Shown: positions 9,975 through 19,545, counted from the first letter of the stretch. The stretch: DNA of 64,000 nucleotides from Saccharicrinis fermentans DSM 9555 = JCM 21142 (GCF_000517085.1 NZ_KI912107.1:4213980-4277979); one strand, 5' to 3'. Numbers and translations: made by a program. The notes: generated from the letters alone by a model not told the origin.

Positions 9975-11438
9975 TTACAACAAAGGACTTAACAGGCGAG
10001 CCAGTGATTCTTTGACCTTCTGCCTGACAGGTCTTTTCAACCACTCACTCAACACCACTTCATTGCTATCCACAAAATCCCCCATAAAAGATTCTTTCAC
10101 TTCCAAAGCAAAGTCTTTATCATAGACAAAGGCGGTCACCTCAAAATTTTGCTCAAAGCTTCTAAAATCCATATTTGCAGAGCCTACCGAGGCAATCATA
10201 TCATCTGACACCATCAGTTTGCAATGAATAAAACCTTTCTTATAAAAATAAAACTTCACCCCTGCTAGCATCATCTCTTTCAGGTACGACATGGACGACA
10301 GCTTAGTAATATAAGCATCCGATTTTTCAGGAATGATAATCCGAACATCTACACCTCCCATGGCGGCCGTTTTCAAAGCCATCAGGATACTTTCACTGGG
10401 CATAAAATAAGGAGACGCAATATATACGTATTTTTTGGCGGTGGTAATAATCTTGAAAAACCCCATCATAATACCAGGCCAATCCGTATCTGGACCACTG
10501 GAGCTTATCTGCACCATCTTATTACCCAAAGGCTCCTTGGCTGGAAAATATTTTTCATCAGAGAGTTCCTGCTGACTTACAAAATACCAATCGATAGAAA
10601 AGATCGTTTGCAGGCTATTCACCGCATCACCTTCGACTTTCAAATGGGTATCGCGCCATATTCCATATTTAGGATCGCCATGAATATAACGGTCGGCCAC
10701 ATTGATACCACCCAAAAAACCAACCAAACCGTCAATAACAACTATCTTTCTATGATTGCGATAATTGAGTTTACTGGTAAAGGTTGGAAAACGCACCGTC
10801 AAAAAAGAATAAATCTCCAGGCCAGATGCCCGCAGCTCCTGCAGATCCTTTCTCTTAAATTCCCAAGAACCCACATCATCCATGATTACCCGCACCTCCA
10901 CGCCTTCTTGGGCTTTACGCACCAACAAATCCATTAAACGCTTACCTACCTCATCCTTTTCAATGATATAATATTGCAAGTGAATAAAATGTCTGGCTTT
11001 TTCAAGCTCTTCAAACAATACTTTAAATTTATCCCCTCCATTGTTCAACAATTGCACCTTGTTACCCGCAGTCATCACCGAATGGCTATTATTCAACTGT
11101 AACTGAATAATTCGCTTTTTCTCTTCCAGTATTTCATCATTTAGTCCATAAAACTGCGAAAGATCCTTGGTCTGCAAATCGGCCACTTCTCTGATATAGT
11201 CATGATTTTTAAGTCCTTTGCGGCTAATAATTTTTTGTTTGCGCAAATTTTGCCCAAAAAAGAAATACAGCACAGCACCTAGCAGGGGTAGTAACAAAAG
11301 CACCAATATCCACGAAAGCGACTTTAAGGGGCTACGGTTTTCCAATACCATCACTCCAATAACCACAAGAATAGATATCAGATAAGATAGCAAGACTAAA
11401 GAATAGACTAAAGAATCCCAATTTTCGGTCCACCACAT
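9975..11438 (-). CDS. cls: cardiolipin synthase
   Basis: This phospholipase D-superfamily enzyme condenses phosphatidylglycerol molecules into cardiolipin at the inner membrane. Two N-terminal hydrophobic helices (about residues 9-30 and 37-57) anchor it. Both HKD motifs are present: HRKIVVIDGLVGFLGGIN at about 229 and HCKLMVSDDMIASVGSAN at about 405. Its 487 aa match ClsA-type enzymes. The gene stands alone, with its 3' end 17 bp from the larB stop in convergent orientation. Confidence 0.92.
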   Translation of the reverse strand: MWWTENWDSLVYSLVLLSYLISILVVIGVMVLENRSPLKSLSWILVLLLLPLLGAVLYFFFGQNLRKQKIISRKGLKNHDYIREVADLQTKDLSQFYGLNDEILEEKKRIIQLQLNNSHSVMTAGNKVQLLNNGGDKFKVLFEELEKARHFIHLQYYIIEKDEVGKRLMDLLVRKAQEGVEVRVIMDDVGSWEFKRKDLQELRASGLEIYSFLTVRFPTFTSKLNYRNHRKIVVIDGLVGFLGGINVADRYIHGDPKYGIWRDTHLKVEGDAVNSLQTIFSIDWYFVSQQELSDEKYFPAKEPLGNKMVQISSSGPDTDWPGIMMGFFKIITTAKKYVYIASPYFMPSESILMALKTAAMGGVDVRIIIPEKSDAYITKLSSMSYLKEMMLAGVKFYFYKKGFIHCKLMVSDDMIASVGSANMDFRSFEQNFEVTAFVYDKDFALEVKESFMGDFVDSNEVVLSEWLKRPVRQKVKESLARLLSPLL

Positions 11439-11502
11439 AATAAACAGATACGGTTATAAATTCTTTGATCTTAAAAATAAAACTAATTACGGTTAAAACC
11501 AC

Positions 11503-12558
11503 TTATTGCATACTGAAATTTCTCATGTATTGCAATCTGCTATTACCCACCTCTTCCTCATGAAAAGGCAACACATTCAGTTTTGGAGCTTCAACACCAT
11601 TTATAAACATCACATCTCCAATAAATACCCGCGCCTCATCCCACAAATTACCATCTATAAAACTTTGTAATACTTGCCGTCCACCCTCAACAATTACAGA
11701 TTGAAGTTGATGTGCATACAGGACGTGAAGTATTTGAGGAATAATATTTTGCCGAAAATCTATCTGTACATATTTCGTTTTTCCGTGTACCCCAGCCTTC
11801 TGCGCAGAAAAAACAATGGTATCAGTGGCTCCATCTAAAATATGATGACCGTTCGGCACCTTACCTTGCCTGTCAATGAGTATCCGGAGTGGATTATTAC
11901 CGGGCCATTGACGTGTAGTCAGTGATGGGTTATCTTTTACAGCAGTATTTGTTCCCACCAGTATGGCCTGCTCCTCACTCCTCCATTTGTGTACCAATTT
12001 TTTGGCTATTTCATTGGTGATCCATGTGGGCTGGCCATAATGCTCTACTGTTCGATCAATATCAATAAAGCCATCGAGCGTTTGAGCCCATTTTAGAATA
12101 ACATAAGGCCTTTTTTTTTCATGAAAAGTAAAAAAACGTTTGTTCAGCTCCCGACTTTCCTTCTCCAACACACCAACGATAACTTCCACACCAGCTTGGC
12201 GCAACATCTCAATACCTTTTCCAGCCACCTCTGAGAAAGTATCCGTACAACCCACTACCACTTTGGGTATACCACTCTCTTTGATAAGCAAAGAACAGGG
12301 TGGTGTTTTACCGTAATGCGCACAAGGTTCCAGGTTGACATACAAGGTAGATTTCTTTAACAGTTCCTTATCCTTTACAGAATGAATGGCATTTACTTCG
12401 GCATGCGCTTGCCCGGCTTTATGGTGAAAACCCTCGCCTATTATCTTATGGTCATAAACAATCACCGAGCCCACCATCGGATTGGAGTAGGTATTTCCCA
12501 ATCCATTTTGCGCCAATTGAAGGCAACGCTGCATATATATCATATTGGTATCCATCAC
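11503..12558 (-). CDS. ribD: bifunctional riboflavin biosynthesis deaminase/reductase RibD
   Basis: RibD catalyses the deaminase and reductase steps that follow GTP cyclohydrolase II in riboflavin synthesis. The N-terminal cytidine-deaminase-like domain has its zinc ligands: H52 and the catalytic glutamate in HAEVNAIH, and C79 and C88 in PCAHYGKTPPC. The C-terminal DHFR-like reductase begins near RPYVILKWAQTLDGFID and contains VEGGRQVLQSFID. Length (351 aa) is typical. It is divergent from prmC with about 95 bp between the starts, an arrangement I associate with Bacteroidota genomes generally. Confidence 0.93.
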   Translation of the reverse strand: MMDTNMIYMQRCLQLAQNGLGNTYSNPMVGSVIVYDHKIIGEGFHHKAGQAHAEVNAIHSVKDKELLKKSTLYVNLEPCAHYGKTPPCSLLIKESGIPKVVVGCTDTFSEVAGKGIEMLRQAGVEVIVGVLEKESRELNKRFFTFHEKKRPYVILKWAQTLDGFIDIDRTVEHYGQPTWITNEIAKKLVHKWRSEEQAILVGTNTAVKDNPSLTTRQWPGNNPLRILIDRQGKVPNGHHILDGATDTIVFSAQKAGVHGKTKYVQIDFRQNIIPQILHVLYAHQLQSVIVEGGRQVLQSFIDGNLWDEARVFIGDVMFINGVEAPKLNVLPFHEEEVGNSRLQYMRNFSMQ

Positions 12559-12615
12559 AAGTACTTTACTTTGTTAGAAATAAAAGATCAATGCATAATC
12601 TTATACAAAAATGGT

Positions 12616-12623
12616 TAATTTTG
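12616..12623 (+). promoter_or_regulatory. possible -7 box for prmC
   Basis: TAATTTTG fits TAnnTTTG and lies 29 nt before the prmC ATG in the divergent ribD-prmC intergenic region. I found no matching -33 box. Confidence 0.35.
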
Positions 12624-12652
12624 CGCCACTACAAAAACATTAGCTGTAATTC

Positions 12653-13507
12653 ATGGATTTTTCCAACATCAAACAGATATCTGCCCAATTTAAAAAAGAA
12701 CTGGAAGGTATTTATCCTCCAGAGGAGATAAGAAATTTCATCTGGATCATATTTGAGCACCTACTTGGTTTCACAAAAACAGATATTATGATGAAGGAAA
12801 CACAAACGCTCAATGCAGAGCAGCAAGATTTCTGCCGTCACGCACTGCATCAACTAACGCAATACGAACCCATACAGCATATCATAGGAAGCACTATTTT
12901 TTACGGCCTGACATTTAAGGTAAACCGCCATGTATTAATACCACGACCCGAAACAGAAGAACTGGTAGAGTGGATACTCCAAGACAATACCATTCCCGCA
13001 CCCAGCATATTAGACATTGGTACTGGTTCAGGATGTATTCCCGTGGTTCTAAAAAAGAATTTACCTAAGGCAGAAGTAAGTGCCTGGGACATATCGCCCG
13101 AGGCGCTAAGCATTGCCAGAGACAATGCAAGAATAAACGACCTTACAATAACTTATCAATTAAACGACGCGCTACAACCCACTGTGTTTCCCACACAAAA
13201 ACTAGATATTATAGTCAGCAACCCCCCTTATATCCGAATACTGGAAAAAGAATGGATGCACCACAATGTATTACAATACGAACCTCACTTGGCTCTATTT
13301 GTAGCTGACAACGACCCCCTCATATTTTACCGTAAGATAGCTCAGTTGGCCTATCAGTTTTTAAAAAGCAATGGCTTCTTATATGTCGAAATCAATGAAG
13401 CATTGGGCAAGGAAACCTGTGCTTTGTTCCGTGAAATTGGCTTTACATCGATTGAATTGCGTAAGGATTTGTTTGGTAAAGACCGAATGGTAAAGGCTGG
13501 TTTTTAA
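12653..13507 (+). CDS. prmC: peptide chain release factor N5-glutamine methyltransferase PrmC (HemK)
   Basis: PrmC uses S-adenosylmethionine to methylate the glutamine of the GGQ motif in release factors 1 and 2. The SAM-binding motif DIGTGSGCIPVVL is at about residues 121-133 and the catalytic NPPY motif (SNPPYIR) at about 188-194. An N-terminal helical domain of about 75 residues recognises the release factor. Length (284 aa) is normal. Its stop is only 2 bp from the stop of the convergent acpH gene. Confidence 0.93.
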   Translation: MDFSNIKQISAQFKKELEGIYPPEEIRNFIWIIFEHLLGFTKTDIMMKETQTLNAEQQDFCRHALHQLTQYEPIQHIIGSTIFYGLTFKVNRHVLIPRPETEELVEWILQDNTIPAPSILDIGTGSGCIPVVLKKNLPKAEVSAWDISPEALSIARDNARINDLTITYQLNDALQPTVFPTQKLDIIVSNPPYIRILEKEWMHHNVLQYEPHLALFVADNDPLIFYRKIAQLAYQFLKSNGFLYVEINEALGKETCALFREIGFTSIELRKDLFGKDRMVKAGF

Positions 13508-13509
13508 CT

Positions 13510-14085
13510 TCAAAGATGGTCTTTTACCATCTGCTGGACCTCTTCAAAAAAGGCAGCAAACTCAGCATTCAAAGCCTCATATTGTTCTAGCATAATCTTA
13601 GTAGCGCAGGCTGATTTTGCAGGTAATGAAGTATGATTAGACATAATAGACAAGGATGTTTCAACACCCCAAATATGCTTATAATTCTCTAGCCTTCGGC
13701 TCTTTACCAGAAAAGGAAGAAAACCTTTTACCCTGTTAGGAAAGGTGAAATAATGACGAATAAAATAAGCATGTACTTGGTTTACAAAAGTACTCAATGG
13801 CACCGAAGAATAATGCTCCCAGTTTTTTGCCAGATAGTGATCGTAAACCACATCTATTACCACTGAAGCATAACGTTGATAACAAGGCTTAAAACGCGCC
13901 GTACTTTTTTTAACAATCGCATGGTGGTCGGTAAAATCATCGATCATACGATGCAACCGAATCCCCTTTTGAATCTCAGGAGAAAAACGTTCCAACTGGT
14001 TCCCCTTCACATAATCGCCTATAAAATTACCAATCATCAAAGGCCCAGGATCACCCGATAAATAGATATGTGCCAAAAAATTCAT
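13510..14085 (-). CDS. acpH: acyl carrier protein phosphodiesterase (DUF479 family)
   Basis: AcpH-type HD-like hydrolases remove the 4'-phosphopantetheine arm from acyl carrier protein. The N-terminus MNFLAHIYLSGD is the family hallmark. It is followed by MIGNFIGDYVKG and LHRMIDDFTDHH, which carry the probable metal-binding His and Asp residues. Length (191 aa) agrees with the family. The biochemical role in Bacteroidota is inferred from the family. Confidence 0.88.
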   Translation of the reverse strand: MNFLAHIYLSGDPGPLMIGNFIGDYVKGNQLERFSPEIQKGIRLHRMIDDFTDHHAIVKKSTARFKPCYQRYASVVIDVVYDHYLAKNWEHYSSVPLSTFVNQVHAYFIRHYFTFPNRVKGFLPFLVKSRRLENYKHIWGVETSLSIMSNHTSLPAKSACATKIMLEQYEALNAEFAAFFEEVQQMVKDHL

Positions 14086-14258
14086 GATGTAAAGTTAGAA
14101 ATATCGCCCAGCAAAATACACTAGGATAAAAATTTACTCCCAAAATTATAATCTCTAACAAATAAATTTATTTACTTTAAACACTATAATTGAGAACCAA
14201 CCAAAAAGCTACATAACCATAAGCTACTAAAAGTAGTATAAACATTTTACGGTTATGG

Positions 14259-14266
14259 TAGTTTTG
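14259..14266 (+). promoter_or_regulatory. possible -7 box of the GTPase gene
   Basis: TAGTTTTG fits TAnnTTTG and ends 15 nt before the ATG at 14282. If used, the transcript would have a very short leader. Confidence 0.3.
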
Positions 14267-14281
14267 CCAAATGTATGAACA

Positions 14282-15607
14282 ATGAAGAATGTTATTATTT
14301 TAGGCGCCGCAGGACGCGATTTTCATAACTTTAATGTCTATTTTAAAAACAACCACAGTTATAAAGTAGTAGCCTTTACAGCTACACAAATTCCTGATAT
14401 TGCAAACAGAACCTACCCCTTAGAACTAACAGGTAAACATTACCCCTATGGCATACCCATTAAGGAAGAAGCCGATTTACCATACCTGATAAAAAAATTC
14501 AACGTCAATGTATGTGTATTCTCCTACAGCGACATATCCTATCAACGCATAATGAGTCTGGCCTCAGTGGTACAGGCAGCCGGAGCAGACTTCAGGATGC
14601 TGGGACCAGACAACACCATGCTAAAAAGCCTCAAACCGGTCATTGCCGTTTGTGGCACACGATCCGGATGTGGCAAGAGCGAGACTACGCGTAAAGTGAT
14701 TGACTTTTTAACCAGTCGTGGAAAAAAAGTGGTAGCAATCCACCACCCAATGCCCTATGGAGACCTGAGAAAACAGACCGTTCAACGTTTTTCAACACTC
14801 TCAGACCTACGAAAACACCAATGCTCCATTGAGGAGATGGAAGAATATGAGCCCCACATAATGAATGGTAATGTCATTTACGCAGGTGTTGATTACCATG
14901 ATATCTTAAGGGAAGCCGAAGATGACGACAACGGATGCGATGTAATCGTATGGGATGGAGGTAACAACGACATGCCTTTTTACAAACCTGATTTGTGGAT
15001 CACAGTGGCCGACCCCCTTAAGGTTGGAGATGAAAAAAATTACTACCCCGGAGAAGTAAATATTCGCATGGCAGACATAGTGATCATCAACAAAATAGAT
15101 AGTGCTGATGCTGCCGATATAATTCAGTTGCGCAAAAATATACAGGAGATCAATCCCAAGGCCATCATTATTGAAGCTGCCTCACCCATAGAAATAGACA
15201 ACCCTCACATCATTCAGGGTAAAAAGGTATTGATTATTGAAGATGGCCCCTCCGTCACCCATGGAGAAATGAAGATAGGAGCAGGACTTATGGCCAGTGA
15301 AAAATACGGAGCAGCAGAAATCATCGACCCCAGAGAATATGCCGTGGGAAAAATCAAAGAAACCTACGAAAAATATCCGGAAATAGGCAAGGTACTGCCG
15401 GCAATAGGATACAACAAAGAGCAGATAAAAGATCTGGAAGCAAGCATCGAAAACACACCTTGCGATGCTATTGTTCTTGCAACACCCATAGACTTAGGCT
15501 CCATGATCAAAATTAAGAAACCCTATACCAGGGTGCATTATTCGCTGCAGGTGATTGGCAACCCAACACTCAGTCAGATGATCGATGACTTTATTCACCA
15601 TTTATAA
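14282..15607 (+). CDS. cyclic 2,3-diphosphoglycerate synthase-like P-loop protein
   Basis: The 441-aa protein has an N-terminal Rossmann-like segment (VIILGAAGRDFHNF) and a Walker A loop GTRSGCGKSE at about residues 124-133. Further on are nucleotide-binding-like elements (VIVWDGGNNDMPF, IINKID). The overall pattern matches proteins annotated as cyclic 2,3-diphosphoglycerate synthetase, an enzyme known from methanogens that makes an intracellular anionic compatible solute. Bacterial homologues are often labelled GTPases and their product is not established. The NKID sequence resembles a G4 guanine-specificity motif. It is monocistronic and followed by a perfect hairpin. Confidence 0.75.
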   Translation: MKNVIILGAAGRDFHNFNVYFKNNHSYKVVAFTATQIPDIANRTYPLELTGKHYPYGIPIKEEADLPYLIKKFNVNVCVFSYSDISYQRIMSLASVVQAAGADFRMLGPDNTMLKSLKPVIAVCGTRSGCGKSETTRKVIDFLTSRGKKVVAIHHPMPYGDLRKQTVQRFSTLSDLRKHQCSIEEMEEYEPHIMNGNVIYAGVDYHDILREAEDDDNGCDVIVWDGGNNDMPFYKPDLWITVADPLKVGDEKNYYPGEVNIRMADIVIINKIDSADAADIIQLRKNIQEINPKAIIIEAASPIEIDNPHIIQGKKVLIIEDGPSVTHGEMKIGAGLMASEKYGAAEIIDPREYAVGKIKETYEKYPEIGKVLPAIGYNKEQIKDLEASIENTPCDAIVLATPIDLGSMIKIKKPYTRVHYSLQVIGNPTLSQMIDDFIHHL

Positions 15608-15664
15608 ACCGTCCTAAAAACAAACCGGGACACAATCAACCTGCCAGACATCAACAAAATCCTT

Positions 15665-15700
15665 ACTTCAACATAGCATATAATAAAGCTATGTTGAAGT
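15665..15700. terminator. convergent-region hairpin
   Basis: ACTTCAACATAGC and GCTATGTTGAAGT are a perfect 13-bp inverted repeat separated by 10 nt, between the + GTPase gene and the - DUF5723 gene. It lacks a long T-run but position and stem strength suggest a terminator. Confidence 0.6.
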
Positions 15701-15801
15701 TAATCCTTAAAAGACTACCTGTTTTTGAGCTTATTGGGCTATACACACCTACACCCCAAAAAAATTACTAGAACCCCATCATGTGGTATACAAGCGTCGC
15801 A

Positions 15802-17241
15802 CTATCTTCGCCTTCTTTTCTTTCGGCTTTTAATGGCACTATAAGGATCCCCTACACAAGGAAGAGCACGTATTCCTTTATCATTACCATAGCTTTTCTT
15901 TTCTCCTCCGCACCCTAATAACATACTAATACCAACGCGAAGATTAACATTTCTTGCATCCATCAAATTAAAAAAAGCCGGGATATTATCACTGAGTGCA
16001 TGAATGTGAATAAATCCCCATTGGGCGCCTATTCCCGCACCTACATTATTAAACTGACCATTTTGTATGGTATAAGACAAGCTACCGAATACATGCGAAG
16101 CAATCCTGCCATTGCCAGTGAGGCTAAATGATGAATGAAGGCTATTTCTATAAAATTCAGTATGAAGAACCGCACCGGTCTGTAGCCACGAATTCATTTG
16201 TCGACTTATGCCCAGGTATATAGTAGGCACCAGTGGCGAAGAATAAGCTTGGTCAGCCACCTCTGGATTTAACACCTCAGCCAAAGAATCAATAACAGCA
16301 TCCAGATTACCCAATCCTTCTTCTACCGCTTCCCCTGTAATATCCATAGAGCCAGCACTGCTTAGGGCATAAGCATCCGATTTCCAATTCACATAACCCA
16401 AATCCAACAGACTTCCGGATAAGGTTGTTTTATCGTTGAGCTGGTAAATAAAACCCAAATCAACACCATAACCCTTATTCTCTTTATTCATCAAATAATC
16501 CCCCAGCGCCACCTCATCACGCTTAACAAAATTATCCAACCGCCCATCGGCATCCCTATTCACATCCACAGGTAAAGACATATTTCCCTCCATGGATCCA
16601 GCAACATAGGTATCAAAAGAAATGGCATCGGTATATAAACTCACTTGTGCCGGCTTGGTATATATATTCGATTTTCCGAACAGAAATTTGATCCGCACAC
16701 CCAAACTAAAGCTTTCGCTCCATTCTCGCGCCCACCCCAATGCATATTCTCTATAGTGGATAGCATTCACACGAGTCCCATCCATCTGGGTTCGTTGCCC
16801 TTCAAACGGCGTATTACCCCCATTCACAAGAAGTACTGCATTTCTATTTAAAGTACTATAGGTATTTACCTTTTCATTGATACCCAGGGTAAAATAATGA
16901 TCCTTGTACATATATCCAACAGAAAGAAGTGAGAGATGAATTTCAGTGGCGATCATTTCACGAACATCCATTTTTGAAAGCGCCCCATCCAGGTCCACCT
17001 TCAATGAATCGTCCGTGGACGAAACAAGTATATCACTTAAAGCAAACCCAGATGAGTAGGCGTTTACATGGGTAGATCCCACCAGAGGAAAACCAACAAA
17101 TAACTTACAATCGATGGGCACCGCCGGATTTACAATATTGGACTGAGGAAGTTCGTGCATCAAAAACAACGTGTTATTCTGTTGTGCGAAAAACGCAGCA
17201 GAGATACAAGACAAGAGAATAGCCAGTAGAAGTTTTTTCAT
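15802..17241 (-). CDS. DUF5723-family outer-membrane protein
   Basis: The protein has a signal peptide (MKKLLLAILLSCISAAFFAQ) and then a long alternating hydrophobic/aromatic pattern typical of outer-membrane barrels. The opening LFLMHELPQSNIVNPAVP and the later AIDLGYVNW-like strands match the Bacteroidota DUF5723 group, whose function is unknown. The C-terminus is basic (KSRKKRRRR). I choose the ATG at 17241 because the 90-nt leader element upstream aligns its terminal ATG here; two upstream ATGs (17256, 17262) would extend the signal peptide with MKMKFKR. It lies downstream of a small lipoprotein gene on the same strand. Confidence 0.75.
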   Translation of the reverse strand: MKKLLLAILLSCISAAFFAQQNNTLFLMHELPQSNIVNPAVPIDCKLFVGFPLVGSTHVNAYSSGFALSDILVSSTDDSLKVDLDGALSKMDVREMIATEIHLSLLSVGYMYKDHYFTLGINEKVNTYSTLNRNAVLLVNGGNTPFEGQRTQMDGTRVNAIHYREYALGWAREWSESFSLGVRIKFLFGKSNIYTKPAQVSLYTDAISFDTYVAGSMEGNMSLPVDVNRDADGRLDNFVKRDEVALGDYLMNKENKGYGVDLGFIYQLNDKTTLSGSLLDLGYVNWKSDAYALSSAGSMDITGEAVEEGLGNLDAVIDSLAEVLNPEVADQAYSSPLVPTIYLGISRQMNSWLQTGAVLHTEFYRNSLHSSFSLTGNGRIASHVFGSLSYTIQNGQFNNVGAGIGAQWGFIHIHALSDNIPAFFNLMDARNVNLRVGISMLLGCGGEKKSYGNDKGIRALPCVGDPYSAIKSRKKRRRR

Positions 17242-17335
17242 GCGTTTAAATTTCATTTTCAATGGTCATATGGAATATACCGAAATTAATCACCCCCCTA
17301 TGAGTGAAAACCATTACCAGAGCTTGCTTCATCAG
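17242..17335 (-). repeat. leader element copy A (divergent)
   Basis: This is the most divergent member of the 90-nt leader family. On the minus strand it runs from ATGAAGCAAGCT (ATG at 17332) through CATATGACCATT (CATATG at 17267-17272) to the start codon of the DUF5723 gene at 17241, a spacing of 91 nt. The first arm and the complementary second arm are weakly kept compared with the other copies. Confidence 0.6.
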
Positions 17336-17336
17336 C

Positions 17337-17972
17337 TTACAATTCATCCAAGGGCATGGTTACCACTGAGCGTAAGGCAATACGGACATCTATACCATAT
17401 GTTTCCAATTGGTCAGTCACTACCTCTCTTAAGTCAATATCAGAAATAATAATACGGACAGCTACCTTCTTTGCATTCATCAATGTGGCAATATCATCAC
17501 CAGCAAACCATTGATCAATCATGAGATAAGGTGGAGAGTTGAGTTCTCCTAGCTCATTCACAAGAGGCGCTTCCATTACCAAAGGCAAATCAGACACCGC
17601 ATTCATAAGAATGGTGGATTCATCCATAAAATACAAACCCATCTTTAAATTAGCCGGAAAATTATTGCTTATTTCAAAGCGGAGCATCATACTATCCACA
17701 TACGTAGGCTGGGTGTATCTATCCGAAAAGTTAAAGTCGGCATAACTAGTTAGCACCACTCCCCATCCTCCCGAGTTAATATAATCATCCACTAAACCCG
17801 AAATACCAACATAATCATCAGAGGTAATTTCTTTGGCACTCAATGGTAATGAAACTTTACCATTCCATTCATAATCGGAAGATATTTTACTTAAGTCTTC
17901 TTTTACACAAGCTTGCAACAATGCACAAAGTGCCATTAAGTACAGCGCAATAAGTTTTTCTTTGAAAATCAT
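17337..17972 (-). CDS. small lipoprotein of unknown function
   Basis: The N-terminus (MIFKEKLIALYLMALCALLQAC) is a signal peptide ending in a lipobox with Cys22, followed by VKEDLSK. The remaining roughly 190 residues look like a beta-rich globular domain with no motif I recognise (TYVDSMMLRFEISNNFP, VRIIISDIDLREVV). It ends 96 bp before the DUF5723 gene and may share a transcript with it, although leader copy A lies in the gap. A role as periplasmic partner of the DUF5723 barrel is an inference from position. Confidence 0.65.
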   Translation of the reverse strand: MIFKEKLIALYLMALCALLQACVKEDLSKISSDYEWNGKVSLPLSAKEITSDDYVGISGLVDDYINSGGWGVVLTSYADFNFSDRYTQPTYVDSMMLRFEISNNFPANLKMGLYFMDESTILMNAVSDLPLVMEAPLVNELGELNSPPYLMIDQWFAGDDIATLMNAKKVAVRIIISDIDLREVVTDQLETYGIDVRIALRSVVTMPLDEL

Positions 17973-18050
17973 ACTATATACAATTGAACAAATGCCATTT
18001 AACTAATAACAAACAATTTGCAGTTCTAGTATGTTCGTAAGCGAAAAAAA

Positions 18051-18629
18051 TCACTTAAAATATTCCATCTCAATATATTGAATAAAAGAGTGGATTATTT
18101 GAATATGCATTTCCTGGATACGATCAGAATAATTATCGTGCGGAATCCTGAGTTCCACATCACAATGGTCTTTGAGCCTTCCACCTTTTTTTCCGGTTAA
18201 AGCAATAACTTTTATTCCACTTCTTCTGGCCTCTTCAGCTGCTTTTAACACATTGACAGAGTTACCACTTGTGCTAATACCCAGCAACACATCTCCTGGT
18301 TTTCCAACCGCCTGCACATACCGCGAAAAAATAGCATCAAACCCATAATCATTACCCACACAGGTAATATGTGTAGGATCAGAAATAGAGACTGCAGCCA
18401 GTCCTTTGCGATCCTCTCTAAACCGACCACTCAGCTCTTCGGCAAAATGCATAGCATCACTCATCGAACCACCATTGCCACACGAAATTATTTTACCTCC
18501 CTTTTTAAGACAATCCACCATGATATCACCGGCCAACTTCATGTTTTCCCAGTTATTGTCATCCTCTATAAAATCGGTCAATACGCGCCTGGACTCCTTA
18601 AAATTATTTTTTATGCTGTCTATACTCAT
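18051..18629 (-). CDS. gmhA: phosphoheptose isomerase-like SIS-domain protein
   Basis: This enzyme converts sedoheptulose 7-phosphate to heptose 7-phosphate for the lipopolysaccharide core. The family pattern is visible: an N-terminal helix, then GNGGSMSDAMHFAEELSGRF, GISTSGNSVNVL, VIALTGKKGG and the C-terminal QEMHIQIIHSFIQYIE, where His and Glu bind the metal in GmhA. The ATG at 18629 (MSIDSIKNNF) gives 192 aa, the family length. A longer frame to 18713 overlaps the divergent channel gene and adds unlikely residues. Confidence 0.88.
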   Translation of the reverse strand: MSIDSIKNNFKESRRVLTDFIEDDNNWENMKLAGDIMVDCLKKGGKIISCGNGGSMSDAMHFAEELSGRFREDRKGLAAVSISDPTHITCVGNDYGFDAIFSRYVQAVGKPGDVLLGISTSGNSVNVLKAAEEARRSGIKVIALTGKKGGRLKDHCDVELRIPHDNYSDRIQEMHIQIIHSFIQYIEMEYFK

Positions 18630-18702
18630 TAATGTTACTATTTTTGGTAAATATACAATGTGATTTTGTTCTGGAAAATAAATAAGGATAAAGAATACAT
18701 TT

Positions 18703-19515
18703 TTGACACACAAAAATCAAATGAAACAGAAACTATACGACATTATATTTGAAGCAGACACCAAAGCAGGTAAAATATTCGATATCTCTTTAATTGTTCT
18801 TATTCTTTTAAGTGTTGCCAGCGTGATGTTGGAAAGCCTTCAAGATCAATCGGATGTATTTTACCACCGTTTAGAAATACTGGAATGGATAGTGACTTTT
18901 GCCTTTTTGCTTGAATATACGACACGTCTCTGGGTGGTTCGAAAACCCCTTAAATATGCTCTTAGTTTTTATGGTGTTATTGATTTTATGGCCATCATAC
19001 CCACTTTTTTAGGACTAATATTTAGTGGCACACACATGCTATTGGTCTTAAGAGCCTTACGTTTACTACGTATTTTTAGAGTACTGAAACTAACACGTTA
19101 TATCAACGAATCATCTCAGCTTTGGAAAGCCCTGATGGCCAGCCGAAAAAAGATTGGCATTTTTTTGTTCACCGTATTGATTTTGGTTGTTATTTTAGGT
19201 ACCCTGATGTATATCATCGAATCAAACAACGACAGCGGCTTCACCAGCATCCCCATTAGTATTTACTGGGCCATTGTTACCCTCACCACCGTAGGTTATG
19301 GCGATATTGCACCCATTACCGCCTTGGGAAGAACCCTATCAAGCTTGGTTATGATTATGGGCTATGCCATCATAGCCGTACCCACAGGAATTGTTACCGC
19401 TGAGCTTTCACGCAAACGAGAAGCAGATACCACCACACAGGTATGCCCTTCGTGTTTAAAAGAAGGACATGATAAAGACGCGCGTTTTTGTAAATTCTGT
19501 GGTGAAAAATTATAG
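18703..19515 (+). CDS. voltage-gated-type potassium channel with C-terminal zinc ribbon
   Basis: This is a six-helix cation channel. The S4-like segment LRALRLLRIFRVLKLTRY (about residues 112-129) carries regularly spaced arginines as in KvAP-type voltage sensors. The pore has the potassium selectivity filter TVGYGD (about 196-201). After S6 the tail holds CPSCLKEGHDKDARFCKFCG, a CxxC-x12-CxxC zinc ribbon. Length is 270 aa. A start at the ATG at 18721 is equally possible. It is divergent from gmhA. Confidence 0.88.
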   Translation: MTHKNQMKQKLYDIIFEADTKAGKIFDISLIVLILLSVASVMLESLQDQSDVFYHRLEILEWIVTFAFLLEYTTRLWVVRKPLKYALSFYGVIDFMAIIPTFLGLIFSGTHMLLVLRALRLLRIFRVLKLTRYINESSQLWKALMASRKKIGIFLFTVLILVVILGTLMYIIESNNDSGFTSIPISIYWAIVTLTTVGYGDIAPITALGRTLSSLVMIMGYAIIAVPTGIVTAELSRKREADTTTQVCPSCLKEGHDKDARFCKFCGEKL

Positions 19516-19545
19516 TAATAATGCCAGACCGTGGCTAACAAGCGG

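Noticed and set aside
9975-11438. possible second phospholipase D-type function
   Set aside because: Two membrane helices and motif spacing match cardiolipin synthase, not a secreted phospholipase.
17242-17335. copy A as a 28-residue coding gene
   Set aside because: One frame is open through the unit, but the same frame is broken in most other copies, so nucleotide-level conservation explains it better.
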